Positions 18,589 to 27,232 of a stretch of 64,000 bases of DNA are shown here, piece after piece (the stretch's first letter is position 1; each line of letters begins with the position of its first letter). The position numbers were made by a program, and so were the translations under genes. Under the pieces are notes generated by a model, which was not told where the DNA came from, did not search any database, and saw only the letters and a list, made by a program, of their open reading frames with translations. The DNA is from Alcaligenes parafaecalis (lineage in GTDB: Bacteria; Pseudomonadota; Gammaproteobacteria; Burkholderiales; Burkholderiaceae_B): the NCBI RefSeq assembly GCF_026344135.1, contig NZ_JAPKNA010000001.1, positions 620,001 to 684,000 of the forward strand, in the 5' to 3' direction.

Positions 18589-19524
18589 ATGTCCAGGTTT
18601 GTCAATGTAGCAGCGGCTCAGTTGGGCCCTATCGCACGCAGCGAAACTAAAAAACAGGTAGTGGACCGCCTGCTGGCCCACTTGCATCAGGCCAAGAAAA
18701 TGGATGTTGATGTGGTGGTGTTTCCTGAGCTGGCGCTGACCACGTTTTTTCCGCGCTGGTTTAGCGAAGATATTTCGGACTTTGATTGTTTTTATGAAAC
18801 CCAGATGCCGGGTCCAGATACCCAGCCCTTGTTTGATGCCGCTGCCAAGCTGCAGATTGGTTTCTATCTGGGCTATGCCGAGCTAGTCATTGAAAACGGC
18901 GTGAAACGTCGCTTCAATGTGTCCATCCTGGTCGATAAAACCGGCACGATTGTGGGCAAGTATCGCAAAGTGCATTTGCCGGGCCACGGTCAGGATGAGC
19001 CTTGGCGTGCTTTCCAGCATCTGGAGAAATACTACTTCGAGCCGGGTCAGGAGTTTGGTGTGTGGTCGGCCTTCGGGGGCGTGATGGGTATGGCCTTGTG
19101 CAACGACCGCCGCTGGTCGGAAACCTATCGTGTCATGGGTTTGAAGGGGGTGGAAATGGTCATGCTGGGCTACAACACGCCGGTTCACAACCCGCCAGCG
19201 CCAGAGCATGATGACTTGTCCATGTTCCATAATCACCTGGTGATGCAGGCCGGGGCCTATCAGAACGGCACCTGGGTCGTAGGGGTGGCCAAAGCGGGCA
19301 GCGAGGAGGGGATCGAGATGATCGGAGGCAGTGTGATCATTGCACCGTCCGGCGAGATTGTGGCGTCTTGCTCAACCAAGGGTGACGAGTTGGCCATTGC
19401 CCGTTGCGATCTGGATTTGTGCAATTCCTACAAGAACACCACCTTCAACTTCGAGAGGCATCGTCGACCAGAAGCGTATGGTTTGATCAGCTCGCAACGT
19501 GGAGCGGTCGTGCCATGGGCGTGA
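18589..19524 (+). CDS. Nitrilase-superfamily hydrolase, N-carbamoyl-D-amino-acid amidohydrolase type
   Basis: A 311-aa carbon-nitrogen hydrolase. The catalytic triad is visible as E47 (FPELAL), K127 (GKYRKVHLPG) and C171 (MALCNDRRW). The CNDRRW motif and length match D-carbamoylases, which release free D-amino acids, CO2 and ammonia from N-carbamoyl-D-amino acids. Together with the AllC-like enzyme this gives two N-carbamoyl hydrolases of potentially opposite stereopreference in one operon. Exact substrate uncertain. Confidence 0.85.
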   Translation: MSRFVNVAAAQLGPIARSETKKQVVDRLLAHLHQAKKMDVDVVVFPELALTTFFPRWFSEDISDFDCFYETQMPGPDTQPLFDAAAKLQIGFYLGYAELVIENGVKRRFNVSILVDKTGTIVGKYRKVHLPGHGQDEPWRAFQHLEKYYFEPGQEFGVWSAFGGVMGMALCNDRRWSETYRVMGLKGVEMVMLGYNTPVHNPPAPEHDDLSMFHNHLVMQAGAYQNGTWVVGVAKAGSEEGIEMIGGSVIIAPSGEIVASCSTKGDELAIARCDLDLCNSYKNTTFNFERHRRPEAYGLISSQRGAVVPWA

Positions 19525-20696
19525 ACGAACATAAAGCCAGGGAACTGGCCTGGGATGCCGTCAGCCTGACACAGGCTTTTGTCCGCATCCCCAGTCTGTC
19601 CGGGCAAGAGCAAGGCATGGCGGATTTTGTGCAGCAAGTCATGCGGGAACTGGGCTTTGATCAGATCAGTGTGGACGAGAAAGGCTCGGTGCTGGGTTTA
19701 CTAGGCCCGGCACAGGCACCGTTAGCCTTGCTGTTTGATGCCCACATGGATGTGGTGCCGATTGCGGGGACCTGGACGGTAGAACCTTTTGGGGCCGAGA
19801 TCCGGGACGGACGCATGTATGGACGTGGTACCAGTGATATGAAGGCCGGTCTGGCCGCCGCTTTATGTGGCGCGGCAGCCGCGGCTCGTTCGGGCAAATT
19901 AAAGCAACGCATCGCCGTATCAGCCAGCGTGATGGAAGAGGTGATCGAAGGCTTTGCCTTGTCTCAGGCGCTGGAGCACTGCGAACCCGCGGCTGTCGTG
20001 ATTTGTGAGCCATCGCGTTTGCGCATCATGGTGGGACAGAAAGGGCGTCAGGAGATTTTGTTGCGTCTGCAAGGTCGCCCGGCGCATGCCGCCTTGCCGC
20101 ATCTGGGGGTGAATCCTATTCAGGCGGCAGCCAGGGCGATTTCCGCACTGCAAACCCTGGATTTGCCGCAGGATGCACAGGTGGGGCAGGCCCTGCTGGT
20201 GCCTACTGACATTATTTCCGATCCGCATCCGTCCATCTCCCTGATTCCTTCCTCCGTGACAGTGCGTTTTGATCGCCGCACGCTGGTGGGAGAAAGCCGC
20301 GTATCGGTGCTGCAGCAGATGGAGCAATGCTTGCAGGCGGCAGGGGTGGAGGGCTTTTCGTTGGAACTGGTAGACAGTCAGGTACAAACGTATACAGGTC
20401 AGCAGGCCAGCCCTCAGAGAGACTTGCCCGCGTGGCGTCTGGACGAGTCCGCGCCATTGGCGCAAGCCATGGTGCAAGCGGTTCAGCAAGCAGGGCGGCC
20501 GGTTGACATGGATACGTGGTGGTTCTGCACGAACGGGTCGGAGTCTGCAGGGCGACGGGGGATTCCAACCATCGGTTTAGGGCCTGGCGAGGAGGCTCAG
20601 GCGCACACCGCCGATGAGTCCGTGGCGATCGATGATGTTCTGGGGGCTAAAGACATCTACGAGCAGCTCTGCATCCAACTGGCGGGACAGGCGTAA
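19515..20696 (+). CDS. M20-family metallohydrolase (YgeY/ArgE/DapE-like)
   Basis: A 393-aa M20 peptidase-like enzyme. Zinc-site motifs are LFDAHMDVVP, GRGTSDMKAG and the ASVMEEVIEGFAL region, plus a late HTADESV. It resembles YgeY-type hydrolases encoded near ygeX/dpaL in other bacteria, so it may act on a diaminopropionate-containing amide or dipeptide. The ATG at 19515 lies inside the previous gene (10-bp overlap), implying coupled translation. Frame extensions upstream of it are not supported. Confidence 0.85.
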   Translation: MGVNEHKARELAWDAVSLTQAFVRIPSLSGQEQGMADFVQQVMRELGFDQISVDEKGSVLGLLGPAQAPLALLFDAHMDVVPIAGTWTVEPFGAEIRDGRMYGRGTSDMKAGLAAALCGAAAAARSGKLKQRIAVSASVMEEVIEGFALSQALEHCEPAAVVICEPSRLRIMVGQKGRQEILLRLQGRPAHAALPHLGVNPIQAAARAISALQTLDLPQDAQVGQALLVPTDIISDPHPSISLIPSSVTVRFDRRTLVGESRVSVLQQMEQCLQAAGVEGFSLELVDSQVQTYTGQQASPQRDLPAWRLDESAPLAQAMVQAVQQAGRPVDMDTWWFCTNGSESAGRRGIPTIGLGPGEEAQAHTADESVAIDDVLGAKDIYEQLCIQLAGQA

Positions 20697-20715
20697 TAGC
20701 AATCGGAGACAAGTG

Positions 20716-22242
20716 ATGCGTATTGCAGTAGCGGGTTTTCAGCACGAGACCAATACTTTTGGACCGGCCATGGCCACGATGGCGGATTTTGAGCATGGGG
20801 GCGGCTGGCCAGGGATGTGCCGGGCAGCCGCCATCGAGCCAGCCTTGCGTGGGGCCAATATTCCGGCGGCTGGCTTTATGGCGGCTGCTGCGCAGGCTGG
20901 GGTCGAGTGTGTCCCGCTACTGTGGGCCGCCGCCAGTCCTTCTGCACCAGTCGAGGCCATGACTTACGAGGCGATTGTCGCGGAGATTCTGTACCGTCTG
21001 GAGCAAGTTCTGCCCGTGGATGCGGTGTATCTGGATTTGCATGGCGCCATGGTGGCCGAGCATCGCGATGATGGTGAAGGGCATTTGCTGGTTCTGGTGC
21101 GGGAGATGGTGGGCCCCGATGTGCCTGTGGTTGCCAGCCTGGATTTGCACGCCAATGTCAGCGATACCATGCTGGCGCAGGCGGACATTCTGGTCGCTTA
21201 CAAAACCTATCCGCACGTGGATATGGGCCAGACCGGAGAGCGCACATTTCAAGCCTTGATGCGATGTGTAAAAGGGGGAGAGCGCCCCAGGCTGGCCTGG
21301 CATCGACTCCCTTTCCTGATTCCAGCGATATGGCAAAGTACGGAGATGGAACCCGCTGCCAGCTTGTATCGCAGCTTGTCAGCGCTGGAAGAGATAGAGG
21401 GTGAAGGCAGCGTGTCATTTGCGATGGGTTTTCCCGCTGCTGATGTGCCGGAATGTGGTGCTGTACTTTGGGCCTATGCACAAAGCCAGGAGCAGGCCGA
21501 TGCTCGTCTGGCGGAGTTTCTGGATGAAGTCTTGAGTAAGGCGGGAGGCTTTCAAGGTAAGCTCTACGAGCCGGATGAGGCAGTGCAATGGGCCCTGAAT
21601 CATCCCGGTAAAGGCCCGGTCATTATTGCGGACGCCCACGATAACCCCGGCGGTGGTGCTAGCTCGGATACCTGTGGACTGCTGCGGGCCTTGTTGAAAG
21701 CCAAGGTCTCGGACGCGGCTTTGGGGCTGATCGTGGACCCGGAAAGCGCAGCGCTGGTTCATCAGGCCGGTGCGGGTAAAACAATTGAATTGTCCTTGGG
21801 CGGTAAATCCGGTGTGCCCGGTGACATGCCTTTGCATGCACGCTTCTATATCGAGTCGGTATCTGATGGGCAATTCCGCGCCACCGGCCCGTACTACGCA
21901 GGCTGTGCCATGAACCTAGGCCCCAGCGCCTGTTTGCGCATAGAGGGTGTGCGTATCGTGCTGGCGTCCTACAAGTCGCAAATGGCGGATCAAAGCATGT
22001 TCCGTTTTGTGGGGGTAGAACCGGAACAGATGAAGATACTGGTGCTGAAAAGCGCCGTGCACTTCAGGGCAGATTTTGGCAGCATCAGCAACCAAATCAT
22101 TGTGGGTGCGGCGCCAGGAGGTGTTTCCATGCGCACAACGGATTTGCCGTGGCAGCGTTTGCCGGTGGAACGCCTGCTGTATCCCGGTGGTCCCAGCTTG
22201 TTGCAATGGCGGATGATGCAGTCAGAAGGGCGGGCAGGATGA
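20716..22242 (+). CDS. M81-family metallopeptidase (MlrC-like)
   Basis: A 508-aa protein with the MlrC/M81 N-terminal domain, beginning RIAVAGFQHETNTFGPAM and including LDLHGAMVAEHRDDGEGHLL and SLDLHANVSD as metal-binding segments. A C-terminal MlrC domain has ADAHDNPGGGASSDTCGLL. Characterised members hydrolyse linear microcystin peptides, but most bacterial homologues are of unknown specificity. It is the last gene of the RpiR operon. The start follows CGGAGAC; longer upstream frames overlap the M20 gene and lack support. Confidence 0.85.
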   Translation: MRIAVAGFQHETNTFGPAMATMADFEHGGGWPGMCRAAAIEPALRGANIPAAGFMAAAAQAGVECVPLLWAAASPSAPVEAMTYEAIVAEILYRLEQVLPVDAVYLDLHGAMVAEHRDDGEGHLLVLVREMVGPDVPVVASLDLHANVSDTMLAQADILVAYKTYPHVDMGQTGERTFQALMRCVKGGERPRLAWHRLPFLIPAIWQSTEMEPAASLYRSLSALEEIEGEGSVSFAMGFPAADVPECGAVLWAYAQSQEQADARLAEFLDEVLSKAGGFQGKLYEPDEAVQWALNHPGKGPVIIADAHDNPGGGASSDTCGLLRALLKAKVSDAALGLIVDPESAALVHQAGAGKTIELSLGGKSGVPGDMPLHARFYIESVSDGQFRATGPYYAGCAMNLGPSACLRIEGVRIVLASYKSQMADQSMFRFVGVEPEQMKILVLKSAVHFRADFGSISNQIIVGAAPGGVSMRTTDLPWQRLPVERLLYPGGPSLLQWRMMQSEGRAG

Positions 22243-22422
22243 CAAGAGCTTTGCATTTTTAAACCAAGTAGGTATACTCCTGCCTTCACGGTTTTGATAC
22301 GGATTTGCTTGGTAAGCGAGCATTGAAAATCAGACCGCCTGTTCAAGCAAGTACAGAATTTTGATTGATGCCGAGATTAACTATCGAAAATCTCGAATCG
22401 AAAGAAAATACCTAAAAAACAC

Positions 22423-22451
22423 TTGCCAGAAAGGAAGAACAGGGTTATAGT
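22423..22451 (+). promoter_or_regulatory. sigma70 promoter of tRNA-Pro
   Basis: TTGCCA (22423-22428), 17-bp spacer, TATAGT (22446-22451), 10 bp before the first tRNA base. It is the only good promoter pair in the interval after the M81 gene. Confidence 0.7.
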
Positions 22452-22459
22452 TTAATTCT

Positions 22460-22538
<79 letters not shown>

Positions 22539-22595
22539 AATATTTTCTAGGTAGTAGTCTGGTTCTTTAACGATTCAGTAACTGCCTTGTAAGGC

Positions 22596-22906
22596 AAAAA
22601 GCTGTGGTAGCGATACCATGGCTTTTTTCCGTTTCGGTCATGGAAAATACAAGGCTTTGCTTAACCTCCTTTGACGTACAGGTGGCTAAGCAAAGCCTGA
22701 TGTAAAAGCATCAGGCTTTGAGATACAGCGTCCTGGTTAAGTTGCTGTATCGACCTTGGCTCAGTATGAGACCCCTTGTTCGAGCAAGAGACCTCGCATA
22801 CGACTGATCAAGTTATTGCTGTTTGTCGGGAATTACCCGCCATCCCCGCGATGGTTGTCTCACGACAATGGGCGCCCTCTAGGTGTCACATAGAAATGAG
22901 ACAACC
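22596..22906 (+). other. Inverted-repeat-rich left end of the element (terminator-like hairpin and competing hairpins)
   Basis: A near-perfect terminator-like stem at 22596-22628 ends in TTTTTT and may terminate the tRNA-Pro transcript. Arm 22687-22698 can pair perfectly (12 bp) with 22652-22663. The overlapping arm 22691-22702 pairs perfectly (12 bp) with 22709-22720. These two hairpins are mutually exclusive. A further 10-bp perfect repeat lies at 22853-22862 / 22897-22906. No protein gene is present between 22542 and 23158. Roles as attenuator, small RNA or recombination arm sites are all possible. Confidence 0.6.
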
Positions 22907-23158
22907 CTTCGTAGGGTAGCCAGTCACACCTTCTCTTTGCGCACACTCAACGTGCCTGAAGGCTAACTGGTTTTTCATAGGTTTTACTTCTGCCCCTATG
23001 TAATCGGGCAGCCGGCCTTCACTGCACAATAATAATTCTATGCATGAGCCGGTATTCATCGACCAGGTTGTTAATGAGCATCCACTGGTAGTCAGTGGTC
23101 AATGGTATTATTAACCAAAAGATAAAAACCTGCAACTCGTACACATTAGCCACAAGAG

Positions 23159-23389
23159 ATGAGCGATTTTCTACCTATACGACAAGCCTGTGAAATTGCT
23201 GGTAGCCTAACGGCCCTGGCTAAACACTTAGGCGTAGCCCCCCCTATAGTCCACAGATGGGCCACTGGAGCTCAAGAGGTTCCTATTATTCGATGTGTTG
23301 AAATTGAGAAAATGACTAAAGGTGTTGTTACTCGTCAAATGCTACGACCCAATGATTGGGATCAGATTTGGCCTGAACTCTCTAGTTAA
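23159..23389 (+). CDS. Small YdaS/Cro-like DNA-binding regulator
   Basis: A 76-aa protein dominated by a Cro/YdaS-type helix-turn-helix (SLTALAKHLGVAPPIVHRWA, about residues 16-35). The following VPIIRCVEIEKMTKGVVTRQ and LRPNDWDQIWPEL are typical of YdaS-family repressors or antitoxins. A weak purine stretch (CAAGAG) precedes the ATG. It is the first gene of the element after attL and could be its regulator. No toxin gene is adjacent. Confidence 0.75.
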   Translation: MSDFLPIRQACEIAGSLTALAKHLGVAPPIVHRWATGAQEVPIIRCVEIEKMTKGVVTRQMLRPNDWDQIWPELSS

Positions 23390-24200
23390 AGCCTCACTGA
23401 GATAATACATTTCAAAGCCTACTCCGAGGTCAGTAGTGATATTAGTCGGGGTAGCCTTGCTTGGATTAACAGTCGTTAAAAATAGAGGCTAAACGGCCGA
23501 GGTCATTTTTTGAATAGGTGTCACATCGCCCAAAGCTATATTTAGCCGTTCGTGACTGTAAATTCATGGCGAGTGTGTGGGGAATCTGGGAATCAGAATC
23601 AGAAACTGAATCGAATAGTTGGTGTGTGAGCCGTTATAACGAACGTCTGGTGTTACTGCAAGTTATGTATTTTTTTGCGGATTGCTAGGCTGAATAAATT
23701 GCAATTTGATCTGGTGTTTCTTAGCCTAGTTTATCAGCGCCGAGCTGGCATATTTTGCGCATACAGAACGGGCAAGGGTTCATGCTGGCCGCGGGTGTCA
23801 AGTGTTTACCTTGTTGAAAGCGCAGCTATAGATAGATGCGGTATATACACTTGTGGTGTCATTCTAGATCTTTGATATTACGCAGGTGCAAATAATATAG
23901 CCGAAGCCCCAGTTTTGCGGGCATAAGTTATCAATGAAACCAATCGGCTGGTTGGTGCTGCTTAGCCTTGTCTGATATCGATAGCGCTTCTCGCTGATTG
24001 CAGAAAACGCTTATGATCTGCGCGTGGTTTTGAGGCTTAATTGTCCTATCTTAGGGTAGGCTTAATTTAAATATATTTCAAGATTAAACCATTTATGGTT
24101 TTAAAAAAATATTATTTATTACAAAATTAATTGCGATCCCGACGCTAAAGTCTCTGTTCTGTAAAAGAATTATAGAAATTTTATATATCTTTAAAAGATA
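23390..24200. other. Gene-free AT-rich interval
   Basis: About 810 bp between the YdaS-like gene and the 3' end of the retron operon, becoming strongly AT-rich toward 24050-24200. A 66-codon frame at 23675-23875 has no ribosome-binding site or family resemblance. No clear repeats or terminators seen. Confidence 0.5.
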
Positions 24201-25121
24201 TTATTTCATTAATTTTTCATAAATATTTTTACCAAGCATTCTTTCAATGCTTTCCACATAGCCTGGTTCGACGGATAGTGCAAAAGCTAACCAGCCTCTT
24301 AGTCTTAGTACATCATTGGGGTCCAATTTATTTACCCCATAATTATGAGCCATAGCTCTAATCAGCCTTTTTTTATCTCTTCCCAAAGATATTTTTCCAT
24401 CATTTGTTAAGATTAATCCAGTTAGCTGCCTTTGAAATTTTTTTGAAGTAAATACACTTTTTTCTTCATTTAATTCTAATCTGGGGTATTTTAATGACTG
24501 GCATAGCTCCCTAATATAATTTTGCAGTCCATCAAGAATATGTGGTTGATTTGTAGAGAAAGCTAAGTCATCAGCATATCTTGTGTATTTTATCTTTCTC
24601 TTCATGCAGTAATCTGAAACCATTTCATCAAATGGATACATGATTGTATTCGACACGGATGGAGAGCTTGGCGCCCCTATAGAAAGAGAAAACCCCCTTT
24701 TACTCTTATCATATCGAAAAAGTAATTTTAGAATCACTGATATGTCTTCTTTTTGAAGGTCAGTGTAGTTAGCCAAGTGCAGTCTTAAATCTCGGGGTTT
24801 AATTGAAGGGAAAAAATCTTTAAAATCTAATTTAAGAAGATATTTTTGTTGAGCATGAGAGCTAGCATGGTTTTTTATCCCTTTACCCAACCGATACGCC
24901 ATAGCCGCATCGTGTACTGGTAGTTTGTTAATAAATTTCTGAGTTATCCATCGCTGTATAATTTTCAATTCAGCTGTCGGTTGGGCTATCACCCTCAGAC
25001 CGCGGCCATTACGTTTTTCAATAAAATGAATTTTATATCTACGCGGTGCCGATCGAATAAAAAACTCAACCTCTTCTTTTGATAAAGGATAAGCTTTTTG
25101 GAGATTTTCTATAATATTCAT
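24201..25121 (-). CDS. Retron reverse transcriptase
   Basis: A 306-aa group II-like reverse transcriptase with retron hallmarks. It has the catalytic YADD box (about residues 182-185), LDFKDFFPSI in the first palm motif, SIGAPSSPSVSN in the retron position, and QLTGLILTNDG corresponding to the VTG region that recognises the cognate msr. It would copy the adjacent ncRNA into msDNA linked 2'-5' to a branch G. The ATG at 25121 overlaps the effector stop by one base (TGATG), so the two are co-translated. AT-rich compared with the element backbone, indicating separate acquisition. Confidence 0.93.
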   Translation of the reverse strand: MNIIENLQKAYPLSKEEVEFFIRSAPRRYKIHFIEKRNGRGLRVIAQPTAELKIIQRWITQKFINKLPVHDAAMAYRLGKGIKNHASSHAQQKYLLKLDFKDFFPSIKPRDLRLHLANYTDLQKEDISVILKLLFRYDKSKRGFSLSIGAPSSPSVSNTIMYPFDEMVSDYCMKRKIKYTRYADDLAFSTNQPHILDGLQNYIRELCQSLKYPRLELNEEKSVFTSKKFQRQLTGLILTNDGKISLGRDKKRLIRAMAHNYGVNKLDPNDVLRLRGWLAFALSVEPGYVESIERMLGKNIYEKLMK

Positions 25122-26053
25122 CACGCATATTCCCCATGCACTTGGATATATGCTTTATTTCTTCTACTGTCTTTTTTTAATAGATCAGAAACAAGAATTT
25201 TAAATCTAGATCGATCAAAATTCCTTGCGCCTTCACTTGCGGTATAGTCAAGATAGAATTGCCGGTTTTCCTTAGGAGCAATCAAGTATTTTTGATTATA
25301 TTGCTGGCAATCTTCTATTAATTTAAATCTTTTCAATTGACCGATAAACTTACGGAATGTTTTTCTATCAATCTCAACATTCATAAACTTCAAGATATCA
25401 ATTACTTCACTCTCGGTAAGAGCACCAAATAAATCAACAACATCAGCAATTAATAATAGTTGATCACGGATTCTTGTCGATAAAAAACCTTCTTTTTTAG
25501 GGTGATCATTCACCTTTTCCTGTAATATTTCAGCTACAACTGCGGCCTCATCATAAAACTGCTCTACGGTTTTAGCGTCTATGACACAAACTGATGATGC
25601 GCCGTAGGTATCAATAAGCTTTCGTAGCGGTCCAAACACTACAAATGATTCCTGCTGATAATGTTCCCTCCTGATCACCACTTGTAATCTTTCGGATAAA
25701 ACATCATCCATACAAAAAACACCTAATTCAGCTAGAGAGCCGTAGCTTTCAGAAAAAAGAAGGATTGCGCTAGACAAGGCTCCCGCATCTCGCTCAAACT
25801 CAACGAGATTCGGGTAGTTTTCAAAATGATTCCATTCATGAAAATATTCAGGTAGCTGAAAGCAATCAACAAGCGGATTGCGATTTTCATGTGTCCAATT
25901 AAGAAAGGCATTTCGAAAAGAGGAGTACCGATAATCAGCCTCAATGCCAATTGGACCACCTCCAAAAATCAGAACGATTTTTGGGCGTCTAATAATTCGC
26001 GTTTTTTCTGGCGAAATAATAATTTGAAATTTTTCTAATTCGTCAGCAAACAA
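25121..26053 (-). CDS. Retron effector: nucleoside deoxyribosyltransferase-like + winged-helix protein (type II-A-like)
   Basis: A 310-aa protein. The N-terminal Rossmann-like domain (about 22-150) has FGGGPIG and the SESYGSLAELG motif, in which E109 occupies the catalytic glutamate position of nucleoside deoxyribosyltransferase-like domains. The C-terminal part (about 190-290) looks like a winged helix (LTESEVIDILKF and ETFRKF-like helices). The order ncRNA-effector-RT and the domain pair match type II-A retrons such as Eco1 (Ec86), whose effector is held by msDNA and released on phage attack. The start is TTG at 26053 with AGGT upstream; no in-frame ATG exists nearby. Confidence 0.87.
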   Translation of the reverse strand: MFADELEKFQIIISPEKTRIIRRPKIVLIFGGGPIGIEADYRYSSFRNAFLNWTHENRNPLVDCFQLPEYFHEWNHFENYPNLVEFERDAGALSSAILLFSESYGSLAELGVFCMDDVLSERLQVVIRREHYQQESFVVFGPLRKLIDTYGASSVCVIDAKTVEQFYDEAAVVAEILQEKVNDHPKKEGFLSTRIRDQLLLIADVVDLFGALTESEVIDILKFMNVEIDRKTFRKFIGQLKRFKLIEDCQQYNQKYLIAPKENRQFYLDYTASEGARNFDRSRFKILVSDLLKKDSRRNKAYIQVHGEYA

Positions 26054-26055
26054 GT

Positions 26056-26220
26056 CAATTACCTAAATTAGGCACGAAAAAGGCATAGGCCTAATCGGGA
26101 CCTACTGGACACGGATTAGGCCTATGCCTTTTTCGTGCCGAAGATGTAATCCACTACAGCTCAGTCTGGCGAAACGCCCGACAATTGATAACAAAGCAAC
26201 TTGTTACCGCGCGTAATTGT
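26056..26220 (-). ncRNA. Retron msr-msd non-coding RNA (candidate)
   Basis: Read on the minus strand, this interval just upstream of the effector holds two small hairpins of the msr kind (8-bp stem 26208-26201/26194-26187 and GGCG-TTT-CGCC 26178-26168). A perfect 26-bp stem with a 17-nt loop follows (26139-26114 / 26096-26071), which is the msd. CAATTAC (26219-26213) can pair with GTAATTG (26062-26056) as a1/a2 ends, although ACAATT can also pair with 26186-26181, so the exact ends are uncertain. Length about 165 nt, close to Ec86. Confidence 0.82.
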
Positions 26221-26533
26221 GCTTTGATTTTAACCATAAACTCTATTTTTTGCAAAACTTGAATATCTCCCAGGCGGCTAAAACAGCGGCACAGTTCCAG
26301 TGACGTAGCGTAGCTACTCGTGTTAAGTCAGATGTAAAGCAGAAAGAGCAGGTAATGATGTGTCAGTGAAGAACCTTATGAGTACCCTAAACAAAGACGT
26401 ATAAATAGGGCAGATTAGCCTGTTCTAGTTTAAGGGCCTGGAAGGGCGCTTCTTAGCCACTTTAGGTAGTCAAAAGCAGAGTGGCTAAATAGGGTCGATC
26501 TATAGTCATATTGACCATCTTTATTTGATGGGC
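26221..26533. other. Intergenic region between retron and serine recombinase
   Basis: About 310 bp without a gene. A 9-bp inverted repeat TTAGCCACT (26453-26461) / AGTGGCTAA (26480-26488) precedes the longer palindrome at 26534. The retron promoter should lie in 26221-26300 on the minus strand, but no convincing box pair was found. Confidence 0.45.
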
Positions 26534-26555
26534 TAAATTGGGTATACCCAATTTA
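26534..26555. promoter_or_regulatory. Perfect 22-bp palindrome upstream of the serine recombinase
   Basis: Two 11-bp arms with no spacer (TAAATTGGGTA and its complement), ending 38 bp before the preferred start. The position suits either an operator or a recombination sub-site bound by a recombinase dimer. Confidence 0.55.
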
Positions 26556-26593
26556 TCTAAAAAATGAAACATAGATGTGGATGGCCATATAGT

Positions 26594-27232
26594 ATGAAAG
26601 TAGCTCGTATCTACATGCGCGTCAGTACGGATGAGCAAGACCTTGAGCGGCAAGAAGGCATTATTGATTCTACGAAGGCGATGGGTTTCTATATCGCAGG
26701 TGTTTATCGAGAAAAAGCCTCTGGCGCCCGAGCTGATCGTACTGAGTTACAACGCATGATTGCTGACCTGCAATCGGGTGAAGTTGTCGTTGCTGAAAAA
26801 ATTGACCGAATCAGCCGCTTACCGTTGATTGAGGCAGAACATTTGGTTGCTTCGATCCGCGGCAAAGGGGCAAAGTTGTCTATACCTGGTGTCGTCGATT
26901 TGTCTGAGTTAGCGGCGGAATCCAAAGGTGTAGCTAAGATCGTCCTAGAGTCTGTTCAAGACATGCTGTTAAAACTGGCCTTGCAGATCGCGAACGACGA
27001 TTATGAGGATCGTCGTGAGCGTCAACGTCAAGGAATTGAGTTGGCCAGAGAAGCGGGTCGTTATACAGGCAGAAAAGCCGATACTCAAGTACATGACCGC
27101 ATTGTCGCGTTACGCGATGCGGGTCGAAGCATTGCTGATACAGCTAGGCTAGCAGGATGCAGTACGAGCCAAGTTAAAAGAATCTGGTCATTGCACCAGA
27201 AGACGGAAATACGTAAAAATGTGGAAGCATAA
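26594..27232 (+). CDS. Serine recombinase (resolvase/invertase family)
   Basis: A 212-aa small serine recombinase. The catalytic serine lies in RIYMRVSTDEQ (about residue 10), followed by VVVAEKIDRISR with the conserved arginines. The long E helix is followed by a C-terminal helix-turn-helix (RSIADTARLAGCSTSQVKRI). It could act in DNA inversion, resolution or cassette mobility within the element. The ATG at 26594 begins at the family-typical KVARIY; an ATG at 26564 would add ten atypical residues. Confidence 0.87.
   Translation: MKVARIYMRVSTDEQDLERQEGIIDSTKAMGFYIAGVYREKASGARADRTELQRMIADLQSGEVVVAEKIDRISRLPLIEAEHLVASIRGKGAKLSIPGVVDLSELAAESKGVAKIVLESVQDMLLKLALQIANDDYEDRRERQRQGIELAREAGRYTGRKADTQVHDRIVALRDAGRSIADTARLAGCSTSQVKRIWSLHQKTEIRKNVEA

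Noticed and set aside
23675..23875. 66-codon frame in the AT-rich gap
   Set aside because: No ribosome-binding site, no recognisable motif and atypical composition.
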